Position numbers and translations under genes: made by a program. The notes under the pieces are model-generated. The model saw only the letters and a program-made list of their open reading frames with translations, had not been told where the DNA came from and made no database searches. 64,000 bases of DNA, from the NCBI RefSeq assembly GCF_011397635.1, contig NC_064759.1, positions 13,970,428 to 14,034,427 on the forward strand, given 5' to 3'. This DNA is from Epinephelus fuscoguttatus (lineage: Eukaryota > Chordata > Actinopteri > Perciformes > Serranidae). Positions 1 through 10,316 of the stretch are shown piece after piece; the first letter of the stretch is position 1; the number at the start of each line of letters is the position of its first letter.

Positions 1-1033
1 CTAAGAGGTTATTCCAGGTTTGTGCTGCATGATAACAAAAAACTGCTTCACCATGTTTTGTTCTGACTCTTAGGACAGTCAGTGGGACAGCCCCAGATGT
101 CCTCAGGATCCTAGAAGGGTCATATGTCACAAGCATGACAGAGATTTGTTGGGTGCTGAGCCACAGAGTGATTTCTACACAAATGGCAAGATTTTGAAAT
201 CAATTCTCAGTTCAGTTTAAATTTTACGTTTATGCTTAACAGCACTGTGGTTAACTGTGGTTAGGTTTTGGCACAAAAAACACTGTTATGATTAGAAAAA
301 GGCCATTTTTGGCATTAAAATACCCAGTTTAGGGGGCGGGAAAAGCAGCTATGTCCCAGTAATAAACAACCCCGTATGGAGCCTAAAAAGCTATTGGAAA
401 AACAGCAACTGGTTGCTAATAAAGCTGCTGGAAAAATAGCAGCGGGTTGCTGCAAAACACCCACGTTTGGTGCCTAAGAAGCGGCAGGAATCAACCCGCT
501 TAACTCGCCAAAAAACAACCAGTTTTGTTTATTTGTTGGTCTCAAACAGAGGTCTGCGGCTTGGCAGGTGTCTCACCCCCCCTCCACCTACAGATGACAA
601 AACTCAGCTCATATAATGTCACTTAAGAAACGTTTGTGCTTTGCAGAAATGTACAATGCCAACATTTTCTTCTGGCCACCGGGCTGCAGTGACCTAATTT
701 TACAATTTAGTGATCACAGCACCACGATGATTTGCTAAGGTATTAAAAAAAACTCATCTTTATATCCTCCCTGTTTCCTCGCCTCATCTCAATATCCTCT
801 CTTTATGCATCCGTCATCACCATCTGAGGAGGAGATGATGATGAATCTGTCCTGTGAGAGTAGGTGAAGCCAGAATTAGTAAACCTCATGTAGACGGAGA
901 AAGCTGCTTTCTTACAACAGTCCTTTGATATGTTAAACGCAGTCATTCTGCTCTGACCTGAGAGTAAACCTCTGTATGTGTGTGTAAGTACTCTTTATGC
1001 TTTTTCTCTCTTATTACTGTTGTTACTTTACTC

Positions 1034-1036
<3 letters not shown>
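1..1036. other. Intergenic DNA at the left edge with a degenerate tandem repeat
   Basis: No coding exon could be supported here. Between about 360 and 500 a unit of roughly 50 bases recurs imperfectly: phrases like 'aaacagcaactggttgct' and 'aaatagcagcgggttgct', and 'gtatggagcctaaaaagct' and 'gtttggtgcctaagaagc'. This looks like an old repetitive element rather than gene sequence. The rest is unremarkable AT-rich DNA. Confidence 0.4.

Positions 1037-1084
<48 letters not shown>
1037..1084. repeat. (AC)24 microsatellite
   Basis: Uninterrupted AC dinucleotide run of 48 bases. The apparent poly-His/Thr reading frame across it is an artefact of the repeat. Confidence 0.97.
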
Positions 1085-1087
<3 letters not shown>

Positions 1088-1353
1088 GCCCACTCAAAGG
1101 TGAGGAGTCTGTATATTTGTCAGATATGTTTTAATGTCTATAATTTCTTTGAACATAGTAGGTGCTTATGTTTTATAACTGAGTAGAGGTATCAGAAGTG
1201 TTGTTGTAGACAATTATCCAACATTTATCCACATCTAACTGTCATATAACTATTTTGCATTCGACAAGAGAATCAGTGATGTCATCGTACTCGTGAGATT
1301 TGGATGTTTGCGTGTGTGACGTGTCTGTGTGCTCATGTATGTGCATGTGTGAA

Positions 1354-1376
1354 TGTGTGTGTGTGTGTGTGTGTGT
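1354..1376. repeat. (TG)n microsatellite
   Basis: Short uninterrupted TG run within a longer GT-rich stretch (about 1300-1376). No gene is associated with it. Confidence 0.9.
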
Positions 1377-2065
1377 TGCGATCGTGGCTTTGAATGTGCC
1401 ATTCTTGTCTCTAATCCCTCGTAGTAAAAAAATTACTTTTTATATAAAAACAAAAAAAGGATAGTAATTTATCTATTATCGAAAGAACATGTAATTTATT
1501 TTTGTTTTAAGAAGCTGTAGCAAATTTTCTTTGTTACCACCAGAGTTTATAAGATTGTTATTGTTGATACACAGACAGATTTTTTTTTTTTTAATCATGC
1601 AAAAACAAAAAACAGTGTGGAAAAATTATTATCTCAAAGCTTCATTTTAAATAAAACAACACGGAAATTAAGTGGTGTGTCATGATTGCTTTTGGGTGAT
1701 GTGGCCAGCTTCCTCCAAACGATGGCGCTGTTGAGTCTTATACATGAGGGAACAGGCCCAGTTTGGTCTGCAGGGAAAATGCCTCTTTCATTGGGACAAG
1801 CTCTTTGTTTTTAAATAAAAATAGTTTGTTGAATTTGCTTGTGAGCTTGATGAGGTCATCCAAAATATGTTTTAATTAATGAATGAACATAATTATTTGA
1901 CCAGGAAGTCTCTTGAGTTACTTTGGGCATCATGCAAGACCTGATATACAGGCAGATTTTCTGTTTCTGTTCTTATTTTGTTAGTACCAGCTGATTTCTT
2001 ATCAGTGTGTTTTCTTATTTTTGCTCTGCTCTTATGTAAGATCAAATTTTACAATTGGTCTGAAG
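1377..2065. other. Intergenic DNA, nothing recognised
   Basis: AT-rich sequence with homopolymer runs (for example the T run near 1580). No exon, RNA gene or repeat family was recognised. Confidence 0.5.
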
Positions 2066-2396
2066 CAGTGGTTCCCAACTGGTCCAGCCACAGGGTCCAG
2101 ATTTCTCCTTACTCTTTAGTTCAAGGGCCACACAGTTTAATGTATTTAGCATCATTCTTGTGCTTGTCCATGTCATCAAGCTAGTTTGCTGTCTCTGTCA
2201 AGTAGCTAGCGGTTAATCACGCACTCTATAGCAGGAACCGGTACTTCAAAATAAAAGTTCTGTGCAGAAAATGTACTGTACTTAAACATAAAGTGTGTTT
2301 TTTACAAACTTGACATGACTGCGAGTCACTTATGGTCCATTCAGAATGGACCCACGACCCACTTTTGGACTGCGACCCACCAGTTGGGAACCACTG
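2066..2396. mobile_element. hAT-type MITE, copy 1
   Basis: A 331-bp element with terminal inverted repeats: it begins CAGTGGTTCCCAACTGG and ends with the reverse complement, CCAGTTGGGAACCACTG. It is flanked by an imperfect 8-bp target duplication (gtctgaag before, gtctaaaa after), the length typical of hAT transposons. A second copy lies inverted at 61405-61734 and is almost the same length (330 bp). It has no coding capacity, so it is non-autonomous. Confidence 0.88.
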
Positions 2397-2559
2397 GTCT
2401 AAAACACTCTTACTAAGTTAAGGAAAAGAAAAAGTTATTTCCCCAAATTGTCTGTGCATTGTAAGGTAACATAAGTTTACATCTGAGGAACATAAAAACA
2501 TATATTTTTTAAATGTACTTTTAGAGTAATTATAATGATAGGATTATTAAATTTGAGGG

Positions 2560-2795
2560 CTAAAGAAACACTGTCAGTCCATTTTATTTTATTTATTTTT
2601 ATTCATTAGATTTATTTAAATTTTCTGCATTGAGTACTTTTATTATACTTCAGTACATTTTCCTGATTGCATACTTTTACTTAAGTAACATTTTCAGTGC
2701 AAGGCTTTTGTTGTAACAGAGTATTTTTACAGTGTGGTATAAGTACTTTAACATAAGTAAAGGATCTGAATACTTCCTTGATCACTGCTGCTGAC
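2560..2795. mobile_element. Fragment of a dispersed AGTACTTTTACT-rich repeat
   Basis: The stretch is full of phrases such as 'gagtacttttattatacttc', 'acttttacttaagtaac' and 'taagtaaaggatctgaatac'. It resembles the element around 32490-33655, which has similar phrases in the opposite orientation. I infer a common fish non-autonomous DNA element; the ends cannot be placed here. Confidence 0.55.
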
Positions 2796-3915
2796 ACACC
2801 ATTTACAGCATCACTGAAGCTTTGCCATTGCTGGGTTTTTGATTTTCCTGTAACTCACTTTTAGAAAAATCATGTTCACTTAAAGGTTTGATAACAGTAA
2901 GCTAATTTCACTACTGCTTTGGTGGCGTCTCTCCCACTCTTGGGCCTGTGCCAGAGCATTTGCACATGGCACAATACCTGAACTTTATCCTGTGTTTAGG
3001 GGGTGTCACCTATGCAAATAGGTTACTCATTATCAGGTGGGATTCATCATTGAGCACACCTGGGTGAGAGCAGATCTGGATGGTTAAAGAGATGATCTTC
3101 TCATACATCTGGGCTGTCTATGTATAGAAAGATGCAAATACTTTTGAAGTTGGATGCACAGCGCAGCATTGGACCAATGTGAACTCATCAGTGTGACACA
3201 ATGGCAGCTGGCTGGTATCAAACAATCTCTAACTACAGTTGAACAGTAAGTAAAATATATTTCTAGAAATATTTTACACAAGAAAAAGTAAATGCAGTAA
3301 CAGAATCTTAGATTTACAGTTTGATCTCATTCATTTAATTCATTATGCAGGAAACAGTATGGGCCCACTGCCTGTTCACAAACTCTTCTTTCTCTTAAAA
3401 GAAAATTAAGGGAAAATACAGGAGACATTTAAGAGAATGTCGCTGCACAAGGCCCATAATCTCTTACCTGGCCTAAATGGCATCATAAAATCAGTTCGAT
3501 CAGTAATCAAATGATAACGACACAGTCAGTTTACAACGTTCGTAATTAAAATGATACGACCTGAATGACATGAAGCATTTTTTATGTTACATGTGAGTTT
3601 TAATGTCTGATATGAAGGCAGCATTTCCAAAGCAACTTCATCAGGCAGATTATTCCAAACCCACAGTGCATAATACCAGAAAGCATTCTTTGCCAAGTTG
3701 AGAGAGGTCGGATATGTCTTCATGCCTGAGGTGTAAATGTAGGAGCGTCTGACTATGTTGAGGAGAGCCAACAGAGAAACAAAGTGAAAGCAGGGAAGAA
3801 GAGTTTGAAAGTTTAAAAGGTTGAGCAACTGTATTAAAATAACATTTTCACTTGAATTCAATTCATTCGTCGCATGAAATCATCTGAATAGAATTTCACT
3901 TCAGTGAAATGCAAT
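2796..3915. other. Intergenic DNA with a weak LINE-like minus-strand frame
   Basis: No gene was recognised. A 111-codon minus-strand frame at 3526-3861 has a tail 'FWYYALWVWNNLPDEV' that resembles the extreme C-terminus of some fish LINE polyproteins. The match is weak and the frame is otherwise unremarkable, so this is only a possible LINE remnant. Confidence 0.3.
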
Positions 3916-4850
3916 CTAGGTCTTATTTAAAATCCATGTGGGTGAGGATAGAAGCTCTTCCTGATCCTCTAAGTTGGCCTGGTGCAACTGGTACCTTCTT
4001 CCCAACCTCAGCAGGGAGAAAAGACAGTCACCCGGGTGGCGGGGATGTTTAATAATTCTTCTGGCCTTACTTTTGCTGCATCTGGTGTAAACATCCTTTC
4101 GGCTGGGTAAAGAAGCGCCTAGCATACTGTATGTTCAGCTGAATGACCCACTCTTTGCAGGGCCTTGTGGTCCTCTCTCATACCAGGCAGTGATGTTCCC
4201 CATCAGGATGCTCTCGATGGTGCAGGAGTAGAATTCCTCAGTATGTGAGGGGATACTCAGAATTTCCCCAGGTGTCTCAGGTAAAACAGTCTCTGCCTTG
4301 CTTTTCCTCACCACTGAGTCAGTATGCAGCACCCAGGTCAGGCTCTCCAAGGTCTTTAAAGCTGTCCACCCTCTCTACCGAGGACCCGTTGATATTATGA
4401 GAATGTACTCTCTTTGCTGCTTCTCCCCAAAGTCCACTATCATCTCTTTAGTGCTGCTGACGTCTTGACACCACGTCTTTCAGGTGGGCTTTTTCGTTGT
4501 TATCTGTGATCAGACCCACCACAGCTTTGTCCTCAGCAAACTTGATGGTGGTGTTGGACTCTAAATTGGCTACAGTTGCGTGTACAGGGAGTACAGCAGG
4601 GGGCTTAAAACAAAGTCCTGTGGTGCACCAGTGTTAAGGATGAGGGTGGAGGAGGTGCGTCCGCCCACTCCCACCGCCTGGGATTTGCTTGTCAGGAAGT
4701 CAAGGACCCACATACACAGTGAGGTGTTTAATCCCAGGTTCTTGAGCTTTGTGATGAGCCTAGAGGAAAGTGATGTGGACGACGTGCTATGGCGTGTGTG
4801 CTGGGTAGTGGGGAGCAGATGTAATCCTTAACAAGTCTGAGGTATAATAA
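3916..4850 (-). mobile_element. Decayed LINE (non-LTR retrotransposon) reverse-transcriptase relic
   Basis: Read on the minus strand, pieces of a fish LINE ORF2 appear in the expected order but broken by stops and frame changes. Near 4560-4650 there is a 'NTGAP...LSPLLYSLY' segment. Next comes 'SNTTIKFAEDKAVVGLITD' (the FAED codons are at 4529-4540, where active elements have FADD). After that come 'IESILMGNITAWY' (4135-4350) and 'KARRIIKHPRHPGDCLFSLL' (3916-4125). The motif order is that of the RT palm and C-terminal region of a CR1/L2/Rex-like clade; the exact clade is not resolved. It is dead: several frame breaks and an altered catalytic box. Confidence 0.82.
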
Positions 4851-5665
4851 GCCTGGTGGTATGAACAATATCCATCGTGTGTAGGTTTTTAATTGTAGAA
4901 TGCAATGATGTAGGTTTTGTTTAACATTATGTATGACACATTAAAAAAAAAAAGGTGGGGTCCAGCAGAAAATTTTGAATATCAAACACTAAATTTTCTG
5001 TACTCTGCTGAGTATATATGCACCAATTTGTGCCTTTCCCACATCCATTTATAGTGTAAATGTCTTTCACTTTGTCAAAATAAAATCATCTGCTACTTTC
5101 ATGTTTTTATTGGAGGACAAATGCACATGTTGTACATACTGAGGGAGACCGAAATCTACACCTATAGTGTGATATGAACTCCCTACAGGTGTAATAAATA
5201 ACAGAACAGCGTCCTCTGTGTCCTTAATGGTAGCTAAATTCCCTTCTGGGATCTCTAAAGTGTTTCTGGACATTTCAAGGCTATTTTATTTTGGATAATA
5301 GGATTATGTTCATGAATAAGCTCAGACCAGTGATACAGACATATGTTTAAAGTTTCATAAAACATTAACTGCTGTATCTGTATGCACAAGATAGACGAGT
5401 CCATAGACTAAAGGTGTTGGCCAGGAATAGTCTGTTTTGGACACACACAAAAAAAGCTGAGTAACATAAAGTTTCCCTCCTCAGCACCCCTGCTCCTGCA
5501 CTTGCGTGTGGTGTAGCTGTTTCTCCTCCATCGTGCAGGGAGGCTTAACAGCCCTGGTGGCGTGCTGCCCGCTGCCTGCACACCGTTCACATCCTCAGGG
5601 CGCTGCGTGCCTCCTCTGCCGGTGCTGTTATTGTAAGAAAGCCCCTAGTGTGATGATATACATAT

Positions 5666-5711
<46 letters not shown>

Positions 5712-6081
5712 TGTGAGGGGGGGTGGGGGGTGTATATGGTGGATAAATGTGGCGGGGGATGCTAGCTCACAGAGGGCACGAGGCAAGGCAGGCAGATGGT
5801 GACCTTTAGCAGTAAATTACCATGAACCCTATGACTCTCTCTTTTCACTCAATCTATCCCTCCAAGACTCTGCACACGCACACAGGGTATGATGGGGTAA
5901 AATGCCCCCCCACCCCCTTAATGCCTCTCCTAACCAATATATGGCACTAAGTCTACTCTCTACATGTATTGAATGCATATGCTCCAGGAAACAGTGATAT
6001 TTCATCTGAATTGCTGCATTCGTGAGATTTATTCTGCCAGAGTCGTTTTAAATGTAAACTGATCAATGTATTTTTATTAAG
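4851..6081. other. Intergenic DNA, no gene recognised
   Basis: It contains the (TG)n tract at 5668-5708 followed by a G-rich patch (5714-5760). No exon or known element was otherwise supported. The short frames here lack any recognisable motif. Confidence 0.45.
5668..5708. repeat. (GT)20 microsatellite
   Basis: A 41-base uninterrupted GT run, followed by a G-rich stretch up to about 5760. Confidence 0.96.
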
Positions 6082-6765
6082 TTAAGGTTTATACCATATG
6101 TCACCAGACCATTTTTCTCTAAAAATGTGAAATATTTCACCACTAATCTCCGGAATATCACAGGTTAGCCTGTTCTGGAAAATAAATGGAAAGTTGTCCA
6201 AATAAAATAATAATTTCAACTCATTAGCCCAGGGATGACAGTGGGAGGTGTCCCAATTAAATATCTTTATAGTAAGTCTCTGATCCAACATCTTCACAAG
6301 TCTATTCCAAAGCCAAAACATTTGACGTTTATGTCTGGTGTTTGGACGTTCCCATCCCATAGGCCTATCTCCACTAATGGCTAAACCTTGAGTAAATTTC
6401 TGGACACCCAGAAAACTTTGTATGAACTTTGTTTTGTACAGATCCTAGCACTATATCTGCTGAATGAGCTACAACCCTGACAGTTCCTTTAAATGACGTG
6501 TTCATCCAGGATCAGGCCAAGGTATTTATACTAGTCAGTATTTGACTGCACTAATGAACCAAAATTGAAAACAACTGAACTTCTTTCCACTGATTTTCTT
6601 CTGAAACATTTTGTCCTGATTTACCACTAGTCTCCATTTCCAGCACCATTCCTCGACAGTGTTCAGCATGCTCTGCAGATTTTCTTCATTTTCAGCAAGC
6701 AAAACTACGTCATCCGCATATAATAATATACCCACAGCCTGATCATCAACTCTAACTCCCATATT
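6082..6765 (-). mobile_element. Second LINE relic, RT fragment and downstream ORF2 tail
   Basis: On the minus strand a frame starting at 6762 reads 'VGILLYADDVVLLAENEENL', followed by a W-rich stretch 'VEEWCWKWRLVVNQDK'. This is the catalytic YADD box (bases 6709-6720) and following region of a non-LTR retrotransposon reverse transcriptase. Downstream on the same strand, 6360-6082 encodes 'MFWLWNRLVKMLDQRLT' and 'KIFNWD', typical of the C-terminal tail of fish LINE ORF2 proteins. A gap and frame change separate the two parts and the 5' portion is absent, so it is truncated and inactive. Its YADD box distinguishes it from the FAED/FADD relic at 3916-4850. Confidence 0.85.
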
Positions 6766-6918
6766 TAAAGAGCTGAATCATTTACAAAAAGAAAGGCTGC
6801 AAAATATCATTTAATTAGATTATCTAGTATATAGTTGTATGTGATTTTATATAGCTCATATAGTAGCATATAGTATAGTAGTAGCATAGTATTGTAGTTT
6901 TAACAGCTTGCTAATGTT

Positions 6919-6966
6919 ATTAGCTAGCTAGCTAGCAATAATTAGTATTGCTAGCAAGCTAGAATT
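6919..6966. repeat. Imperfect inverted repeat (AGCTAGC-rich hairpin)
   Basis: Two arms, 6919-6940 (attagctagctagctagcaa) and 6946-6966 (tattgctagcaagctagaat), are near reverse complements around a 5-base loop. No element boundaries or gene are attached to it. Confidence 0.6.
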
Positions 6967-7369
6967 AGCCAACATTTTTAGCAAGCTTCTTGAAACAACA
7001 TCTTGAAACAAAAAGCCTTAAGGAAAGACTACAAGGCTTCTAGATAAACCAATGATGAGTCAGGGCTGGGATTTTAGTTTGATTTATTTAGTTTGATAGC
7101 TCGTTTTTATCTCTAGCATCTTTTAGTTTTTTGCGTAACAACAAAAATGGCTACAGTACCAATTTATTTCTCCTAACAGTGTGTTGGTTTATGCATTATC
7201 ATGTGTACATGCCGAAATCATATCCACATATTTTTTAATTTTACAGTATATTGACTTTCTAAAGGGGGGCATCTTCCCCCTACACATTAAAGATGATAAA
7301 GATGGTGTCCTGTGGCGGTTACTTTGTTTGGCATTAACACTGGACACTGCATGTTTTTACATATCTCAG

Positions 7370-8555
7370 TGAAACGGCCCAATGTCGGCCGGTTTTCCCA
7401 AAGTACAGGCTGTAAAGTAGGCCAACTCCAACCCGGAGCTATCTCTCCTTCCCTCTGTCACACATTTTTACTCTGAGTGGGTGTGAGCGTGATTTCGGGC
7501 TCGGGCGTGAACAGCTGTAGTAGTCGTGACGGCGTGCACGTGAGCGGCGGCGCGCTTCGGCTTCACGTCAAGAGGCATCGTTTCAGCACCAAGGCCAGGG
7601 CTCGCGGCTAGAACAATAGACGGCTCCGCGCACGGTGTCGCCTAGGGAACGTGTGGAAGAGTTTCACCCGCAAAACTACGCTCGGGGAAACACTTTAAAA
7701 CATATCTAAAAAGTCGTATTGTTGATTTGAAGACGGTGCGCATATCGATGAGGGTAACGAGTGGAGGTGTAACGGCTATTGAGCGAGTTAGGGGCAGTTT
7801 AATTTATTTTTTCGTGTGAAAGAGTCGGCCATATTTATCGACGGTCCCTGGCAGTTACGTCACAAGCTAGCAACCGCTTCGGTCAGAAGAGGGGGGAGGG
7901 AGAGAAAGAGAGTAGAGGAGATACCGGCATAGGACGTGAAAAGCCATCCAACCGTTGGTCGGGTGAGACGCAACAAGAAAACAGAAATTAGCAAGAATAG
8001 TAAGTAAGATTAGCCTCCATTACCGGATGGAACAGTAACGGCAAGGTTGGGAAAAACTCTCACGCGACCAAGCGAGTTTAAACTGTTGGATGTTACCCGA
8101 GCTGAAGCGGTTTGTTAGCGTGTTATCACTTTGTAATTAAATCCAAATTAAGAGTTGGGCTTCGGGTGGTGGAAGTGAAACTAGCTAGCAACGTCCACTG
8201 TGGATTTAAAGAACCGAGACGTTGGTTGAATTTCAGCGGGACGGGTGACAAGCTGTGATTCAGACTCACCTGCTAGGACTCTCCTCCGCCACCTCTAGAC
8301 CTCCACACCGGGGGTAAAAACCACAACCGAGCCTCTTGTATCTGTACACCGAGGAGAAGGCGGAGGAGGAGGAGGAGGTGGAGAGGGAGAGCACGGCTGG
8401 CACAAAGAGCGGAGAGCATCCAGAGAGAGGGGAGGAAGGAGGACGGGACGGAGAGAGCGCGGTGAGGACAACAACGGGGACCCAACAGAGAGCATCCCTC
8501 TTTAACACCCCGTCTGCACAGGCAACACTCCGCACATAAGCATCATCTGAAAACG
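7370..8555 (+). promoter_or_regulatory. celf3: celf3 CpG-rich promoter and probable noncoding first exon
   Basis: CpG density rises sharply at about 7370-8560 compared with the AT-rich flanks. No TATA box is obvious. A CREB/ATF-like TTACGTCA lies at 7855-7862. The region ends in a good splice donor, AAACG|GTAAG, with GT at 8556-8557, so transcripts probably start inside this block and splice to the coding exon whose acceptor lies at 9441 or 9450. The transcription start cannot be fixed from sequence alone. Being CpG-rich, TATA-less and next to a neuronal RNA-binding protein gene fits a housekeeping-style promoter under neuronal control, but that is inference. Confidence 0.68.
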
Positions 8556-9450
8556 GTAAGAGCTGTGATATATGTAGCTTGTATGTTATTTTCCCCCGTG
8601 TTGTTTTGTTGTTTGCTCGTGTGTGTGTGTGTGCGTGCGCGCGCGTGTGTGTATGTGTATGTGTACATTGAGGGGGGATCGGACAAAGAGCAAGGGAGCC
8701 CCATGACATCCGTGTGTATGCTGTAACCTACAGCTGGCTAAACAAAGAAACCGCTCTATTGCAATGATTTACCCCCAATCACGCTGTTTCTTCTCTTTCT
8801 CATGTGTAGGGATCCTGCGCGCTGTTTATCTTCCAAAAGGTAACGAATGCTTACAGATATTTTCGATTTATTATATATTTATATTCAATTGGGCAGAAAA
8901 AAAAGTCACATTAGTGTTTTTTGATTGGCTAATTAACATTTGCATAATTGTTTTACCAGAAGCTACTGGAGCCCTTTGTCATCCGGCTGGGCAATAAATA
9001 CTCAGATTTATCACGCAAATAATCTGTACATTTATTTTCATAATTTGGGCACACATTTTATACCTAAAAGCATATTTAAATAAGACATTTTATTATGAAT
9101 TTATATTGTTATTTTTTGCTTTTAGTCATATTTTTTTCAATCTTACAAATACAAATATCCTAACACATTAATAAATCTAATAAATTACATATAAAACACA
9201 AACCCCTGAGGGAATACTACAAATATTATTGAGATAACATAGGAGTTTTAAAGTCTGTTAAGTGTATTAATTATGCATTTATTATCATACACACATACCA
9301 TAAGTCACACACTGAATACAAACTGATTTTTTTTTTTTTTGTGACTATTATTGTTCACTTCTCCGGCTGTGACCCAAAGACTCACCCAGCATTGGTTGCT
9401 CCTCTCCAGGGATACCTGCTCCTGATCTGTTTGCCCCTCAGCCCCTGCAG
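8556..9450 (+). other. celf3: 5' UTR intron upstream of the celf3 start codon
   Basis: Runs from donor GT at 8556 to an acceptor just before the coding exon. Two closely spaced AGs are possible: the one ending at 9441 (cccctcag) and the one ending at 9450 (cccctgcag). It includes a GT/GC-rich tract at 8617-8665 and AT-rich sequence at 8990-9340. A possible 30-base extra noncoding exon lies at 8810-8839. Confidence 0.5.
8810..8839 (+). other. celf3: Candidate 30-nt noncoding micro-exon of celf3
   Basis: It is bounded by a pyrimidine-rich acceptor (ctctttctcatgtgtag) and a strong-looking donor (AAAAG|GTAACG). It lies between the CpG-rich first exon and the coding exon. Short exon candidates like this occur by chance, so the support is slight. 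Confidence 0.22.
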
Positions 9451-9479
9451 TACCCAGTCCTCCTCTCCACTCTGTCCTG

Positions 9480-9624
9480 ATGAAGGAGGCCGACGCCATC
9501 AAGCTGTTCGTGGGGCAGATTCCCCGGAATCTGGAAGAGAAGGACCTCAAGCCTATCTTCGAGCAGTTTGGCAAGATCTATGAGCTAACTGTGATTAAGG
9601 ACAAATACACTGGCATGCACAAAG
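9480..9624 (+). CDS. celf3: celf3 coding exon 1 (residues 1-48)
   Basis: Encodes [20 protein letters not shown] and onward to KYTGMHK, the first half of RRM1 with RNP2. It ends in phase 1 at AAAG|GTAGGT. The exon also holds the last 29 or 38 bases of the 5' UTR, depending on which acceptor is used. Confidence 0.95.
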
Positions 9625-10275
9625 GTAGGTCTCGCCATCATAACAAAGCTTAAATGCAGAGAGACAACTAGATAGATAGATAGATGGATAGATGGACAGG
9701 TAGATAGACGTGTGACAGTAAGGCAGATAGATGGGTGGATTTTCCTGCGCTGAGAGTCACATGTCACCATGGAAACTGTCACACCTCCTCTCGTCTCCAT
9801 CTCCTGTTAACGCTGCAACAGAGATCATGAAGACAGGCGCACAAAGTCAGTAACATGAACACTGTGATTTTAAAATGGGCTTATGCATGAGTATGCTTTG
9901 AAATTAACCAAGAAGAATACTATAAAAGTATCATATAATGTAAGGTATATCGGGTTGGGAGACTCATAATTGTCTTAATGATCAGGAGGGTTTTAATAAT
10001 GGCACCTTCTAACAATGGATCGGTAATAAACTGTGGCAGGCACACACACTCTGTATCTGTCCCTCTGTCTCTCTTTCTCACACACACACGCACAAACACA
10101 CACTCAATGACCTGGGGTCTTGTGTGTTTTGAACCAGATTAGGCTGTATGCTCCAATCAGTGTAATGGGCCTGTAAGCCTGGGTGACACAGGGGAAAGAA
10201 TCTGTTGTTTTGAGAATCCCCACGGCCACAGTAAGCCCCTCTTAAAAGCAATGAGATGGACTATAAGATGCATGT

Positions 10276-10316
<41 letters not shown>

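Noticed and set aside
8266..8709. 147-codon minus-strand frame and overlapping frames over the celf3 first exon
   Set aside because: They arise from GC-rich leader and a GT microsatellite read in reverse, giving poly-His/Thr and Ser/Pro runs. The + strand leader with a donor explains the region better.
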